Source: Sphingomonas sp. LY54
GTDB lineage: Bacteria > Pseudomonadota > Alphaproteobacteria > Sphingomonadales > Sphingomonadaceae
Reading direction: 5' to 3'
Assembly: GCF_035594035.1 (NCBI RefSeq)
Contig: NZ_CP141588.1
Location: 2,448,501 to 2,512,500 of the forward strand
DNA: 64,000 bases
Under the pieces are notes generated by a model. That model saw only the letters and a list, made by a program, of their open reading frames with translations, did no database searches and was not told the DNA's origin. Both the position numbers and the translations under genes were made by a program. This document shows positions 41,322 through 49,164 of the stretch, piece by piece (within the stretch, counting starts at the first letter, position 1; each line of letters begins with the position of its first letter).

Positions 41322-41999
41322 ATGAAGCCACGCACGATCGCGAGAATTGCCGCCTTCGCCCTCGCCGGTCTGCTCGCGCCGGTCCTGCTCTATCTCGCCG
41401 CGGCGCTGATCGGCGGGCTGATCCCGGTCAATCGCGACTGGAAAGCGCCCGAAGCCGGCATCCCGATCTTCATCGAGACCAACGGCGTCCACACCTGGGT
41501 GATGGTGCCGACCGTTTCGGCCGACATGGACTGGCGGCCGCTCGCGCCCGCGGAGCATTTGAAGGACCCGCGCTACGCCGGCAATTACATCGCGATCGGC
41601 TTCGGCAATCGCGACTTCTACTTGAACACGCCGACCTGGGGCGATCTTTCGCCGCGCACCGCCGCGGCTGCCCTGGTCGGTGGCGGGCCTAGCCTGATGC
41701 ACGTCTATCACAGCCGCGACCCGCAGCCCGGGCCCTACCAGCAGCGAATCCTGCTCACCCCCGACCAATATCGCCGGCTGGTCGGCTTCCTGGCCGGCAG
41801 CTTCCAGCTCCGCGACGGGCGCACCATGCCTCTGCTCGGCCGCGGCTACGGCGCGTCCGATGTCTTCTACGAATCTCGGGTGCCGTACAATTTCAGCAGG
41901 ACCTGCAACGAGTGGACGGGCGAGGCGCTGCGCGCCGCCGGTGTCCGCATGGGTGCGTGGACGCCGCTCGCGCAGAGCATCACGTGGCGGCTGGACTAG
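41322..41999 (+). CDS. DUF2459/TIGR02117 family protein
   Basis: 225 residues from the ATG at 41322. A membrane anchor or uncleaved signal (about 8-30) precedes a soluble domain with IFIETNGVHTWVMVPTVSA, YIAIGFGNRDFYLNTPTWGD, MHVYHSRDPQPGPYQQRILL and NFSRTCNEWTGEALRAAGV. The conserved His, Asp and the Cys-Asn of RTCNEW suggest a papain-like or NlpC-type fold, but the family has no established activity. Its last 20 bases overlap the end of the convergent TPR gene. Confidence 0.85.
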   Translation: MKPRTIARIAAFALAGLLAPVLLYLAAALIGGLIPVNRDWKAPEAGIPIFIETNGVHTWVMVPTVSADMDWRPLAPAEHLKDPRYAGNYIAIGFGNRDFYLNTPTWGDLSPRTAAAALVGGGPSLMHVYHSRDPQPGPYQQRILLTPDQYRRLVGFLAGSFQLRDGRTMPLLGRGYGASDVFYESRVPYNFSRTCNEWTGEALRAAGVRMGAWTPLAQSITWRLD

Positions 42000-43362
42000 C
42001 CTCTTCGGCGGCCGGCGGCTGGGCGGGGAAGATGTTCGGATTGAGCCGGAGCGCCTGCCGCCGCTGCGCCTCCGCCGCGGCCGCATTGCCCAAAGCGGCG
42101 TAGATGTCGGCGGCGACGGCGTGGAGATCGGCTGTCCGCCACGGCGAGGCGAGCACCTGCTCGATCAGGGTGCGGGCCTCCGGCGCGCGATTGGCGGCAA
42201 GCAGGGCCTTGGCGAGCCTGACCTTGCTCTCGCCGAACGGCCGGTTGGCGTGGTCGCGCTCGGCCAAGGTCAGCGCGCAGGCCCAATTCTCCACCGCGAA
42301 GCAATGGCCGAGCGCGTCGCTGTAGCTGGCCTCGGGGAAGCGGTTCAGCCTCTTCTCCCAGGCTTCGGACGCCTTGGCGGTCCAGTCGAGCATGGCGGCC
42401 GGATCGCCGCGGCGCCGGGCCAGTTCGGACAAAGCGTCGAACGCGGCGGGATGGCCGGTGCGGCTGGCGATGCGGGCGTAGAGGCGCTCGGCGCTGCCGA
42501 GATCGCCGTTCAATGCATTGACCTCGGCGATGCGGCGCTCGGTGCGCCAGTCGCCCGGGAAGACCGCATTGGCGCGCTGGAAGCGGGCGAGCGCTTCGTC
42601 CCGTCTTCCGGCGTCCAGCGCGGCGAGGCCCCTTTGCAGTTCCAGTTCGGCCACTTCCTGCGGCGTGCGGCGGCTGGGGCCGGCCGCGGCCTGGTCGAAA
42701 GCGCGGGCCGCGAGGTCCAGCCGGCCGATGCGGCCGTTGTAAATGGCGCGGCGCAGGTTGGTCGTGCCCGCCACATGGCGGTCGGCTTCGTCATAGGCCT
42801 GGACGGCGGCGCCATATTGGCCGCGCGCAAAAGCGATGTCGCCGCGCATCGCGGCGATGTCGGCCTGCTCGGCCGCGGCCGGCGTGACCGCATAATGGCG
42901 GACCGAATTCAGCGCCTTCTCGGCCTCGCCGATCCGGTTGAGGGCGAGGTCGAGCTCGGCCTTGGCGAGGTGGGGGCCGTCGTTGCGCGGTGCGAATTTG
43001 AACGCGCGCGCCAGCGCGGCGTCGGCCGCGGCGTAATCGTCAAAGGAACCGGTGAGGCGCGCCCGCAGCATATAGCGGCGGGCGAGCGTCTCTTGCGTCA
43101 GCCAGTCGCGCGGCCGGTCGCGGCTGGTCGCCTCGGCGTCGGCGATGCGGCGGTCGAGCTGGGCGAGGGCTTCCTCGTAAGTCTGCGCGACGCCATTCGA
43201 CGTACCGGCGAAGGGAAGCATCGGCGCCGGCCGGCTGAGGATGCTGAACGAGCGCTCCAGCGCGACCAGTCCGAGGACCGCAAGCGCCAGGATGATGAGC
43301 CAGCGCCACCCGAACCCGTTCCTTGCCGTGTCGTCCGCCGCCATCATCTTCTCCGAAGTCAC
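41980..43362 (-). CDS. membrane-anchored TPR protein
   Basis: 460 residues. A single N-terminal transmembrane helix (WRWLIILALAVLGLVAL, about 19-36) is followed by a largely helical body with at least eight TPR-like repeats (for example AYDEADRHVAGTTNLRRAIY, ARFQRANAVFPGDWRTERRI, AEAQRRQALRLNPNIF). The C-terminus is a short Pro/Ala tail. Such proteins are usually periplasmic scaffolds; no partner can be named. It lies next to an Lrp-type regulator on the same strand. Confidence 0.8.
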   Translation of the reverse strand: MTSEKMMAADDTARNGFGWRWLIILALAVLGLVALERSFSILSRPAPMLPFAGTSNGVAQTYEEALAQLDRRIADAEATSRDRPRDWLTQETLARRYMLRARLTGSFDDYAAADAALARAFKFAPRNDGPHLAKAELDLALNRIGEAEKALNSVRHYAVTPAAAEQADIAAMRGDIAFARGQYGAAVQAYDEADRHVAGTTNLRRAIYNGRIGRLDLAARAFDQAAAGPSRRTPQEVAELELQRGLAALDAGRRDEALARFQRANAVFPGDWRTERRIAEVNALNGDLGSAERLYARIASRTGHPAAFDALSELARRRGDPAAMLDWTAKASEAWEKRLNRFPEASYSDALGHCFAVENWACALTLAERDHANRPFGESKVRLAKALLAANRAPEARTLIEQVLASPWRTADLHAVAADIYAALGNAAAAEAQRRQALRLNPNIFPAQPPAAEEASPAAT

Positions 43363-43398
43363 GCCTTTCCGCAGATTATCGCAGATTCGACAGGGGCG

Positions 43399-43866
43399 CT
43401 ACCGCGGCGGGGTCTCGGGCAAAGGATAGGCCGTGGTCGCCTTGACCCGCTCCATCGCGAAGCGTGAGGTGACGTTCTTCAGCGGCACCTTTGCGATCAG
43501 CTTGCGATAGAAGGCGTCATAGGCGGTCATGCTGCCGACCGACACGCGCAGCAGATAATCGATGTCGCCGGCCATGCGGTAGACCTCCATCACTTCCGGC
43601 ATTTCCGAAATGGCCTCGGCGAAGCGGGCCAGCCACTCGGCGGAATGATCGTTGGTCTGGATGTCGACGAACACGGTGATGTCGAGGCCGATCGCGACCG
43701 GATCGAGCAGGGCGACGCGGCGCTGGATCACGCCTTGCTCCTCGAGCCGCTGGATACGGCGCCAGGTCGGCGTCTGGGAGAGGTTCACTCGGTTCGCGAT
43801 CTCCGTCACCGGGACCGAGGCGTCCTCCTGGAGGACGGCAAGGATCTTGAGGTCGGTCTGGTCCAC
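43399..43866 (-). CDS. Lrp/AsnC-family transcriptional regulator
   Basis: 155 residues from a GTG start. N-terminal HTH (LKILAVLQEDASVPVTEIAN, then QTPTWRRIQRLEEQGVIQRR) and a C-terminal ligand-binding RAM domain (VTVFVDIQTNDHSAEWL, AGDIDYLLRVSVGSMTAYDA) are intact. Family members respond to amino acids. The divergent gene is cysD, separated by 187 bases of unusually AT-rich DNA, so regulation of sulfur or amino-acid genes is a reasonable guess. Confidence 0.94.
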   Translation of the reverse strand: MDQTDLKILAVLQEDASVPVTEIANRVNLSQTPTWRRIQRLEEQGVIQRRVALLDPVAIGLDITVFVDIQTNDHSAEWLARFAEAISEMPEVMEVYRMAGDIDYLLRVSVGSMTAYDAFYRKLIAKVPLKNVTSRFAMERVKATTAYPLPETPPR

Positions 43867-44053
43867 GCAACGCTCCGGGAATTAGAAGATTAGTCTCGCG
43901 AAAGTAGGAACGGGTTCGATCACTCGCACATGCCCCCCGCCTTATAAGAGAAAATTTGGAAGCCAGTAGAAAAATCTTCCAGTCACGGCCGTGCTCGCTC
44001 CATCGCAGGACGGGTCTGGACAGCGCACCGCCTGCGGGGGACAGAATGGCCGC
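43867..44053. promoter_or_regulatory. AT-rich divergent control region between Lrp-type gene and cysD
   Basis: This 187-base gap contains a marked AT-rich stretch (CTTATAAGAGAAAATTTGG near 43941) and an inverted repeat GGAAG..CTTCC at about 43959-43981. Lrp-type proteins favour such DNA near their own promoter. No specific binding site is proven. Confidence 0.35.
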
Positions 44054-44959
44054 ATGACCGCGCGTTCCCTCACCCATATCGAGCAGCTCGAGGCCGAGAG
44101 CATCCACATCCTGCGCGAGGTGGTGGCCGAGGCCGAGCGGCCGGTGATGCTCTATTCGATCGGCAAGGACAGCGCGGTGATGCTCCATCTCGCGCGCAAG
44201 GCTTTCTATCCCGCGCCCCCGCCTTTTCCCCTGCTCCACGTCGATACGACCTGGAAGTTTCGGGACATGTACGCGCTGCGCGACCGCGTCGCCGCCGACA
44301 GCGGGATGGAGCTGATCGTCTATCGCAACCCCGAGGCCGAGGCGCGCGGCATCAATCCGTTCGACCATGGCAGCCTCCACACCGATCTGTGGAAGACCGA
44401 GGGGCTGAAGCAGGCGCTCGATCTCTACGGCTTCGACGCCGCGTTCGGCGGCGCGCGCCGCGACGAGGAGAAGAGCCGCGCCAAGGAGCGCGTGTTCAGC
44501 TTCCGCTCGGCCAGCCACCGCTGGGACCCGAAGAACCAGCGGCCCGAGCTCTGGAATCTCTACAATGCCCGCAAGGCCAAGGGCGAGAGCATCCGCGTGT
44601 TCCCGCTCTCCAACTGGACCGAGCTCGATATCTGGCACTACATCCATGCCGAGGCGATCCCGATCGTGCCGCTCTACCTCGCCGCCCCGCGGCCGACGGT
44701 CGTGCGCGATGGCCTCATCCTGATGGTCGACGACGACCGCTTCCCCCTCCAGCCCGGCGAAGAGGTGGTCGAGCGCCCGATCCGCTTCCGCACTTTGGGC
44801 TGCTATCCGCTGACCGGCGCGGTCGAAAGCGAAGCTGCGACCCTGCCCGAAGTGATCCGGGAAATGCTGGTCGCCACCACCTCCGAACGCCAGGGCCGCG
44901 CCATCGACAAGGACGGCAGCGCCTCCATGGAACGCAAGAAACAGGAAGGCTATTTCTAG
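44054..44959 (+). CDS. cysD: sulfate adenylyltransferase small subunit CysD
   Basis: 301 residues, the normal length. PP-loop ATP pyrophosphatase motif [20 protein letters not shown], then [37 protein letters not shown] and the C-terminal [20 protein letters not shown] are all standard CysD. With the GTPase CysN it makes adenylyl sulfate from sulfate and ATP. No cysN or cysNC follows: a palindromic repeat and a convergent metB are next, so its partner must be elsewhere. The start is the ATG giving [13 protein letters not shown]. Confidence 0.96.
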   Translation: MTARSLTHIEQLEAESIHILREVVAEAERPVMLYSIGKDSAVMLHLARKAFYPAPPPFPLLHVDTTWKFRDMYALRDRVAADSGMELIVYRNPEAEARGINPFDHGSLHTDLWKTEGLKQALDLYGFDAAFGGARRDEEKSRAKERVFSFRSASHRWDPKNQRPELWNLYNARKAKGESIRVFPLSNWTELDIWHYIHAEAIPIVPLYLAAPRPTVVRDGLILMVDDDRFPLQPGEEVVERPIRFRTLGCYPLTGAVESEAATLPEVIREMLVATTSERQGRAIDKDGSASMERKKQEGYF

Positions 44960-44981
44960 CCCGCGACGCGGCCCCCAACCC

Positions 44982-45061
44982 GTCATTGCGAGCGAAGGCG
45001 AAGCAGTCCAGCGATGCCGCGGTCCCTGGATTGCTTCGTCGCTTGCGCTCCTCGCAATGAC
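44982..45061. repeat. palindromic intergenic repeat, GTCATTGCGAG family, copy 2
   Basis: GTCATTGCGAGCGAAGGCGA with GCAGTCCAG at the left, CTGGATTGCTTCGTCGC and CTCCTCGCAATGAC at the right; the long arms pair. Same family as 34191-34265. It occupies the gap between cysD and metB, exactly where cysN would be expected to start. Confidence 0.8.
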
Positions 45062-45072
45062 GAGGGGAGGGT

Positions 45073-46221
45073 TTAGCCGGCGGCGGCGAAACCGCGGGCG
45101 AGGTCGGCGAGGAGGTCGTCGGCGTCTTCCAGCCCGACCGAAAGGCGCAGCAAGTCGCCGTGGATGCCGGCCGCCGCCTGCGCCTCGGGCGGCATGCCGC
45201 GGTGGGTCATCGTGGCTGGCTTGCAGATCAGGCTCGCGAAACCGCCGAGCGACGAAGCGAGCGTGACCAGCTCCAAGGCGGCGAGGAAGGCGGCGGTGCC
45301 CGCGTCGCCGCCCTTGACGCGGAAGCTGATCATGAACCCCGGACCGCTCTGCTGGCGCGCCGCGAGGCCGTGGTCGGGATGCGTGGCAAGGCCGGGATAA
45401 TGGACCGCCTCGATTTGGGGGTGGGCGGCGAGCCAGGACGCGATCCGCCCCGCGCTCTGCTCCTGCCGGTCGACGCGCAAAGTGAGCGTGCGCAGGCCGC
45501 GCAAGATCTGCGCCGAATCCTGCGCCGATCCGTTGAGGCCGGCGGCGTTGGACCACCAGAGAATCCGCTCGACCAGCGCCGGATCCTTCGCCAGCAAGGC
45601 GCCGCCGAACAGGTCGCAATGGCCGTTCAAAGCCTTGGTGGTCGAATGCATGACGAGGTCGCAGCCGAGCGCGAGCGGCCGCTGCCGCACCGGCGTCGCC
45701 AGCGTGTTGTCGGCGATCACCAGCGCGCCCACCGCATGCGCCTCGGCGGCGATGGCGGCGATGTCGGTGACCCGGAGCAGGGGATTGCTCGGGGTCTCGA
45801 TCCACACCAAGGCCGGCTTCGCGGCCATGGCCTTGGCGCGGGCCGCCCGGTCGCCGAGATCGACGAAAAGGCTGCGCAGCCGTCCCTGCTCTTCCAGTCC
45901 CTTGATCAGCCGGTAGGTGCCGCCGTAGCAATCGTGCGGCGCGACGACGAGCGCGTCGCCCGGTAGCAGAAGCATGGCGAGCAAGGCCGCGGATTGACCG
46001 CTGTTCGTCACCGCCCCGCCCGCCGCGCCTTCGAGCTCGGCCAGCGTCTCGGCCAGCACGTCCCGGTTCGGATTGACCGTGCGCGAATAATCATAATCCG
46101 GCTTGGTGTCGGAATCGAGCCAGCGATAGGTGTCGGAATGGTAGAGCGGCGGCACGACGCCGCACTGCGCTGCGGTCGCGCGGACGGCGTTGACGATGGT
46201 GTCGGGCTTGCGGCCAGTCAT
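45073..46221 (-). CDS. metB: cystathionine gamma-synthase-type PLP enzyme (MetB/MetZ family)
   Basis: 382 residues. PLP-lysine site CDLVMHSTTKALNGHCDLFG, the cofactor residues YDYSRTVNPNRDVL and VTNSGQSAALLAML, ALVWIETPSNPLLRVTD and the C-terminal LLRLSVGLEDADDLLADL are classic Cys/Met-metabolism enzyme motifs. With MetX product (O-acyl-homoserine) it would make cystathionine from cysteine, or homocysteine from sulfide. The gene is the last of the riboswitch-led operon; its ATG overlaps the metX stop by 4 bases. Confidence 0.92.
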   Translation of the reverse strand: MTGRKPDTIVNAVRATAAQCGVVPPLYHSDTYRWLDSDTKPDYDYSRTVNPNRDVLAETLAELEGAAGGAVTNSGQSAALLAMLLLPGDALVVAPHDCYGGTYRLIKGLEEQGRLRSLFVDLGDRAARAKAMAAKPALVWIETPSNPLLRVTDIAAIAAEAHAVGALVIADNTLATPVRQRPLALGCDLVMHSTTKALNGHCDLFGGALLAKDPALVERILWWSNAAGLNGSAQDSAQILRGLRTLTLRVDRQEQSAGRIASWLAAHPQIEAVHYPGLATHPDHGLAARQQSGPGFMISFRVKGGDAGTAAFLAALELVTLASSLGGFASLICKPATMTHRGMPPEAQAAAGIHGDLLRLSVGLEDADDLLADLARGFAAAG

Positions 46222-47171
46222 TCTGCCTCCAGGAACGGAGCGGCGAGGGCGCCGATCATCGCGGGCTCCTTCAGGAACATGTCGTGACCGTAGAGGCAAT
46301 CGAACAGATGCAGTTCGGCATCGGGGAGCGCATCGGCGAGGTCCTCCATCTGCTCGGGCGGGACGAGCAGGTCGGTGGTGGCGCCGATCAGCAGCACCGG
46401 GCAGTCGATTCCGGCCGCATCGACCTTGTGGCGGTCGATCGAGGCGGAGAGGCTGAGGAATCGTTCGGGCGGCATCACCGCATGGAAGGCGCTGCCGCGG
46501 GCGTGGAGGTAGGCGCCGGGCTCGGACGGGCCGAGCGGATCGCAATCGGGCAGGCCGCCAATGAAGCGCTCGGCGAATTCCTCCTGCGTGCGATAGGTCA
46601 GCATCGCCATGCCGCGGGCGATCGACAGCGCCTCGCGTCCCTGGCCGGTGGCGAGCCCGAGGCCGACGACCCGGCGCTGCAATTCGCGGATCGCGGTCGC
46701 GGCCGGATGCGGCTGCGCGGGCGCGGAAATGACGACGAGGCGCCCAACCCGATCGGGGCAGTGCTGGGCGAGACTCAGGGCGACCATGCCGCCATAGGAG
46801 GCGCCGACGATCGCGTCGGCGCGATCGAGGCCGAATGCGTCGAGCGCGGCGCAGAGGATGCGCGCCTGCTCCTCGGTCGAGGGCGCGATCCGCCCGGCCG
46901 CGTCGGCGGCGAAGTCGAGCCCGAGCACGCGGTGCCGCGCGGGGTCGACCGCGCAGCCGGGGCCGACGAAGCCGGGCCACCAGCCCGCGCCGCCTTCTCC
47001 ATCATGGCAGACGAAGCGATTGCCGGAGATGCCGCCGAGCACGACGATCACCGGCCCGTCCGGATTGCCGGCGAGGGTCGCGCGGGTCGGCGCGCCGAGG
47101 TGGCGGAGATCGGCCGGCAGCGACACCTCGATCTCGGTGCACGGGGCGGTGCGGACACGTTCCATCAGCAT
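46218..47171 (-). CDS. metX: homoserine O-acyltransferase MetX-like alpha/beta hydrolase
   Basis: 317 residues, shorter than the usual 370 or so. Nucleophile elbow IVGASYGGMVALSLAQHCPD, oxyanion region VLGGISGNRFV, the Asp in LLIGATTDLLVPPEQM and the His in CLYGHDMFLKEP complete the catalytic triad. It acylates homoserine with acetyl- or succinyl-CoA; the acyl donor cannot be read off. Start ATG at 47171 is 8 bases after AAGGAG and lies inside the end of the upstream gene. Coupled on both sides within the operon. Confidence 0.88.
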   Translation of the reverse strand: MLMERVRTAPCTEIEVSLPADLRHLGAPTRATLAGNPDGPVIVVLGGISGNRFVCHDGEGGAGWWPGFVGPGCAVDPARHRVLGLDFAADAAGRIAPSTEEQARILCAALDAFGLDRADAIVGASYGGMVALSLAQHCPDRVGRLVVISAPAQPHPAATAIRELQRRVVGLGLATGQGREALSIARGMAMLTYRTQEEFAERFIGGLPDCDPLGPSEPGAYLHARGSAFHAVMPPERFLSLSASIDRHKVDAAGIDCPVLLIGATTDLLVPPEQMEDLADALPDAELHLFDCLYGHDMFLKEPAMIGALAAPFLEAE

Positions 47172-48901
47172 GGGGCCCGCTCCTTGGAAATAGCGAGGTC
47201 GAACAAATCGGCGACGATCGATTCGGCCGTCGCCGCGCCGCCGGCGCCGCGACCGGCGCAGGAGAAGGTGCGGCCGTCCTCGAGCGTGACGATGGCGCAA
47301 TTCCATTCGTTCGGCCCGGCCGGGAGCCCGCGCACCGAGCGGAGCGGCTCGAGCGTGACGCTCGCCTCGATCCACAGGTCGCGGCAGGCGACCCGCGCGA
47401 CCTGGACCCAAGGTTCGCCGCTCGCCTGGATGCGCGCCACCGCGGCTGCGTCGAGCCGCTCGGTGGTGACGTCGATCGCCTGCGGGTCGAGGCCGAAAGC
47501 GGATTGGGCGACGAGCCTCAGCTTGGCGGCGGCATCGGCGCCGCTCAGGTCGGATTCGCTGTCCTCCTCGGCAAAGCCGGCCTCGCGCGCCTCGGCGAGC
47601 GAGGCGTCGAAGCCGAGGCCCGCAGCAAGCCGGCCGAGGATGAAGTTGACCGTGCCGTTGAGGATGCCTTCGACCGAGCGGATCTCGCCGGCGGCGCGGG
47701 CGCGGGCGACCGTCTCGAGCACCGGCGCGCCGCCGCCGACGGCCGCCGAGTAGAGCAGGTTCGCGCCGGCGCCGGCCGCCGTTTCGGACAGGGCACGGTG
47801 GCGGGTGGCGATCACGCGCTTTGATGCGCTGACGACGGACGTGCCGTCGGCGAGCGCGGCCGCGCACAGGATCGCACCGGTCGCTTCGCAGGAAAGCGCG
47901 TCGACGACCACGTCCGGCTGCACCGCGCGGAAGGCATGGATATCACTGGTGGGAAGGACGGGCGGTGGGACGGCGCGCTCTCGTTCGAGGTCGCGGACCA
48001 GGATGGAAACGATCTCGAAGCGCGGCTCGGCACGGAGGCGGCCGGCGAGCGCCTGGCCGACCACGCCGTAGCCGGCGATGGCGATGCGCAGCGGGCGGTC
48101 GGCGCGGACCGGCTCCGCTGCGCCGGTACAGGGGCCGACGCGGGTGGGGATGCGGCTGCCGATCGCCTCGACCTCGATCGGCAGGCGCTTGGCGGCGGCA
48201 TAAGCGACCGACTGCGGCTGGATCAGCGGCCGGGCAATGCGGAGCGCGTCGTCCCAGGAGATGGTGGCGAAGCGGCGGGCGTCCTCGTCGCCGGCGGGAT
48301 CCCGATCGAATACGCCGTCGACATCCTTGTAGAGCCGCACCGCTTCGGCCTTGAGCTCGCCGCCGAGGAAGATGGCGGAGAAATCAGAGCCGCCGCGGCC
48401 GAGCAGGGTGCGCGCGCCAGCGGCATCGACGCCGACGAAGCCCGGGACGATGACGAGGCCGGTCGTATCGAGCGCGGCGTGCAGCGCTTCGGGGTCCAAG
48501 CGTACCGGATGGGCGTCCAGCGCCTCGCCCGTCGTGCGCAGGCCGAGCGCTTCCGGCCGGCAGATCGCCGCGGGCAGGCCGATCCGGTCGCAGGCGATGC
48601 GCAGCAAAGCGGCGGTACGCTCCTCGCCGAGCGAGACGAGGTCGGCAATGCCCGCGCAATCGGTAGCGCCCGAGACGGAATCGGCTTCGGCGAACAGGCG
48701 GTCGGTCTCGCCGGCCAGCGCCGAGACGACGGCGACGATCCGGCGACCGGCGCGGCGCTGGCGATAAATCTCGCCGGCCACCACGGGCAGGTCCGCTTCA
48801 TTGCGCAGCACCGAGCTTCCGAACTTCAGCACGAAAAGCGGTTCAGCGGCGCTGGCCGCAGCTTCGAACTCTTGCGCTTTTTCGACGATCGACAGCTTCA
48901 C
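47165..48901 (-). CDS. fused aspartokinase-homoserine dehydrogenase lacking ACT domains
   Basis: 578 residues from the GTG at 48901 (following GAAGGAATGGAAC); ThrA/MetL fusions of this type have about 810. Residues about 20-260 are an aspartokinase (FVLKFGSSVL, LLGRGGSDFSAIFLGGELKA, RLYKDVDGVFDRDP). About 278-578 are a homoserine dehydrogenase (LRIAIAGYGVVGQALAGRLR, VVSASKRVIATRH, EGILNGTVNFILGRLAAGLG, DLSGADAAAKLRLVAQSAFG). The two regulatory ACT domains normally between them are absent, so feedback by threonine or lysine is not expected. It is first in the operon with metX and metB and is preceded by a SAM-riboswitch-like leader, so it looks dedicated to methionine. Confidence 0.9.
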   Translation of the reverse strand: MKLSIVEKAQEFEAAASAAEPLFVLKFGSSVLRNEADLPVVAGEIYRQRRAGRRIVAVVSALAGETDRLFAEADSVSGATDCAGIADLVSLGEERTAALLRIACDRIGLPAAICRPEALGLRTTGEALDAHPVRLDPEALHAALDTTGLVIVPGFVGVDAAGARTLLGRGGSDFSAIFLGGELKAEAVRLYKDVDGVFDRDPAGDEDARRFATISWDDALRIARPLIQPQSVAYAAAKRLPIEVEAIGSRIPTRVGPCTGAAEPVRADRPLRIAIAGYGVVGQALAGRLRAEPRFEIVSILVRDLERERAVPPPVLPTSDIHAFRAVQPDVVVDALSCEATGAILCAAALADGTSVVSASKRVIATRHRALSETAAGAGANLLYSAAVGGGAPVLETVARARAAGEIRSVEGILNGTVNFILGRLAAGLGFDASLAEAREAGFAEEDSESDLSGADAAAKLRLVAQSAFGLDPQAIDVTTERLDAAAVARIQASGEPWVQVARVACRDLWIEASVTLEPLRSVRGLPAGPNEWNCAIVTLEDGRTFSCAGRGAGGAATAESIVADLFDLAISKERAPC

Positions 48902-48909
48902 GTTCCATT

Positions 48910-48925
48910 CCTTCGCATTCGAAGG
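48910..48925 (-). promoter_or_regulatory. Shine-Dalgarno-sequestering hairpin of the methionine operon
   Basis: On the minus strand CCTTCG-AATG-CGAAGG folds into a perfect 6-bp hairpin. Its 3-prime arm contains the GAAGG ribosome binding site 9 bases before the GTG start. The 5-prime CC also belongs to GCGTCGTCC (48924-48932), which can pair instead with GGACGATGC of the aptamer. Confidence 0.65.
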
Positions 48926-48966
48926 ACGACGCTGCCTGGAGACCCCGCTTGGTTGCCGGTCCGGCC

Positions 48967-49044
48967 GCATCGTCCCCCTGGGGGACCGCCACCTTGCCCG
49001 GGAGGGCAGGTTGGCGTGGGCCGTTGCCGGCCCACTCTGGATGC
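48967..49044 (-). ncRNA. SAM-I/SAM-IV-clan-like riboswitch aptamer upstream of the methionine operon
   Basis: The minus-strand leader folds into a four-helix junction: P1 GCATC/GATGC; P2 GTGGGCC/GGCCCAC with a GGCAAC loop; P3 TGCCC/GGGCA; P4 GTCCCCC/GGGGGAC. The junction sequence CAGAG before P2, CCAACC before P3 and AAGGTGG after P3 match the conserved AGAG, CAACC and AAGGTG core of SAM-I-type riboswitches. It precedes an aspartokinase-homoserine dehydrogenase, metX, metB operon. The P1/P4 strand GGACGATGC can pair with GCGTCGTCC near the ribosome binding site, a translational switch. The exact Rfam class is not certain. Confidence 0.72.
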
Positions 49045-49081
49045 ATGGGAATCGTCCTGAGGACGGGATCCCAATGGCGCC

Positions 49082-49110
49082 ATCTATGGCGGGCGGGCGA
49101 TTAAGGTCAA
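49082..49110 (-). promoter_or_regulatory. promoter of the methionine operon
   Basis: TTGACC (49110-49105) and CATAGAT (49088-49082) on the minus strand with 16-17 bases between, about 38 bases before the riboswitch P1 helix. The position gives a transcript that starts just before the folded leader. Confidence 0.5.
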
Positions 49111-49164
49111 CCTAATTTCGCGCGCCGGTTGTGCCGACGCGGAAAAGCTGGCTAGGCATGGGCC

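Noticed and set aside
48967..49044. SAM-II or SAH riboswitch as the class of the methionine leader
   Set aside because: The SAM-II pseudoknot with its A-rich strand and the SAH core are not present; the AGAG, CAACC and AAGGTG core with four helices fits the SAM-I/IV clan better.
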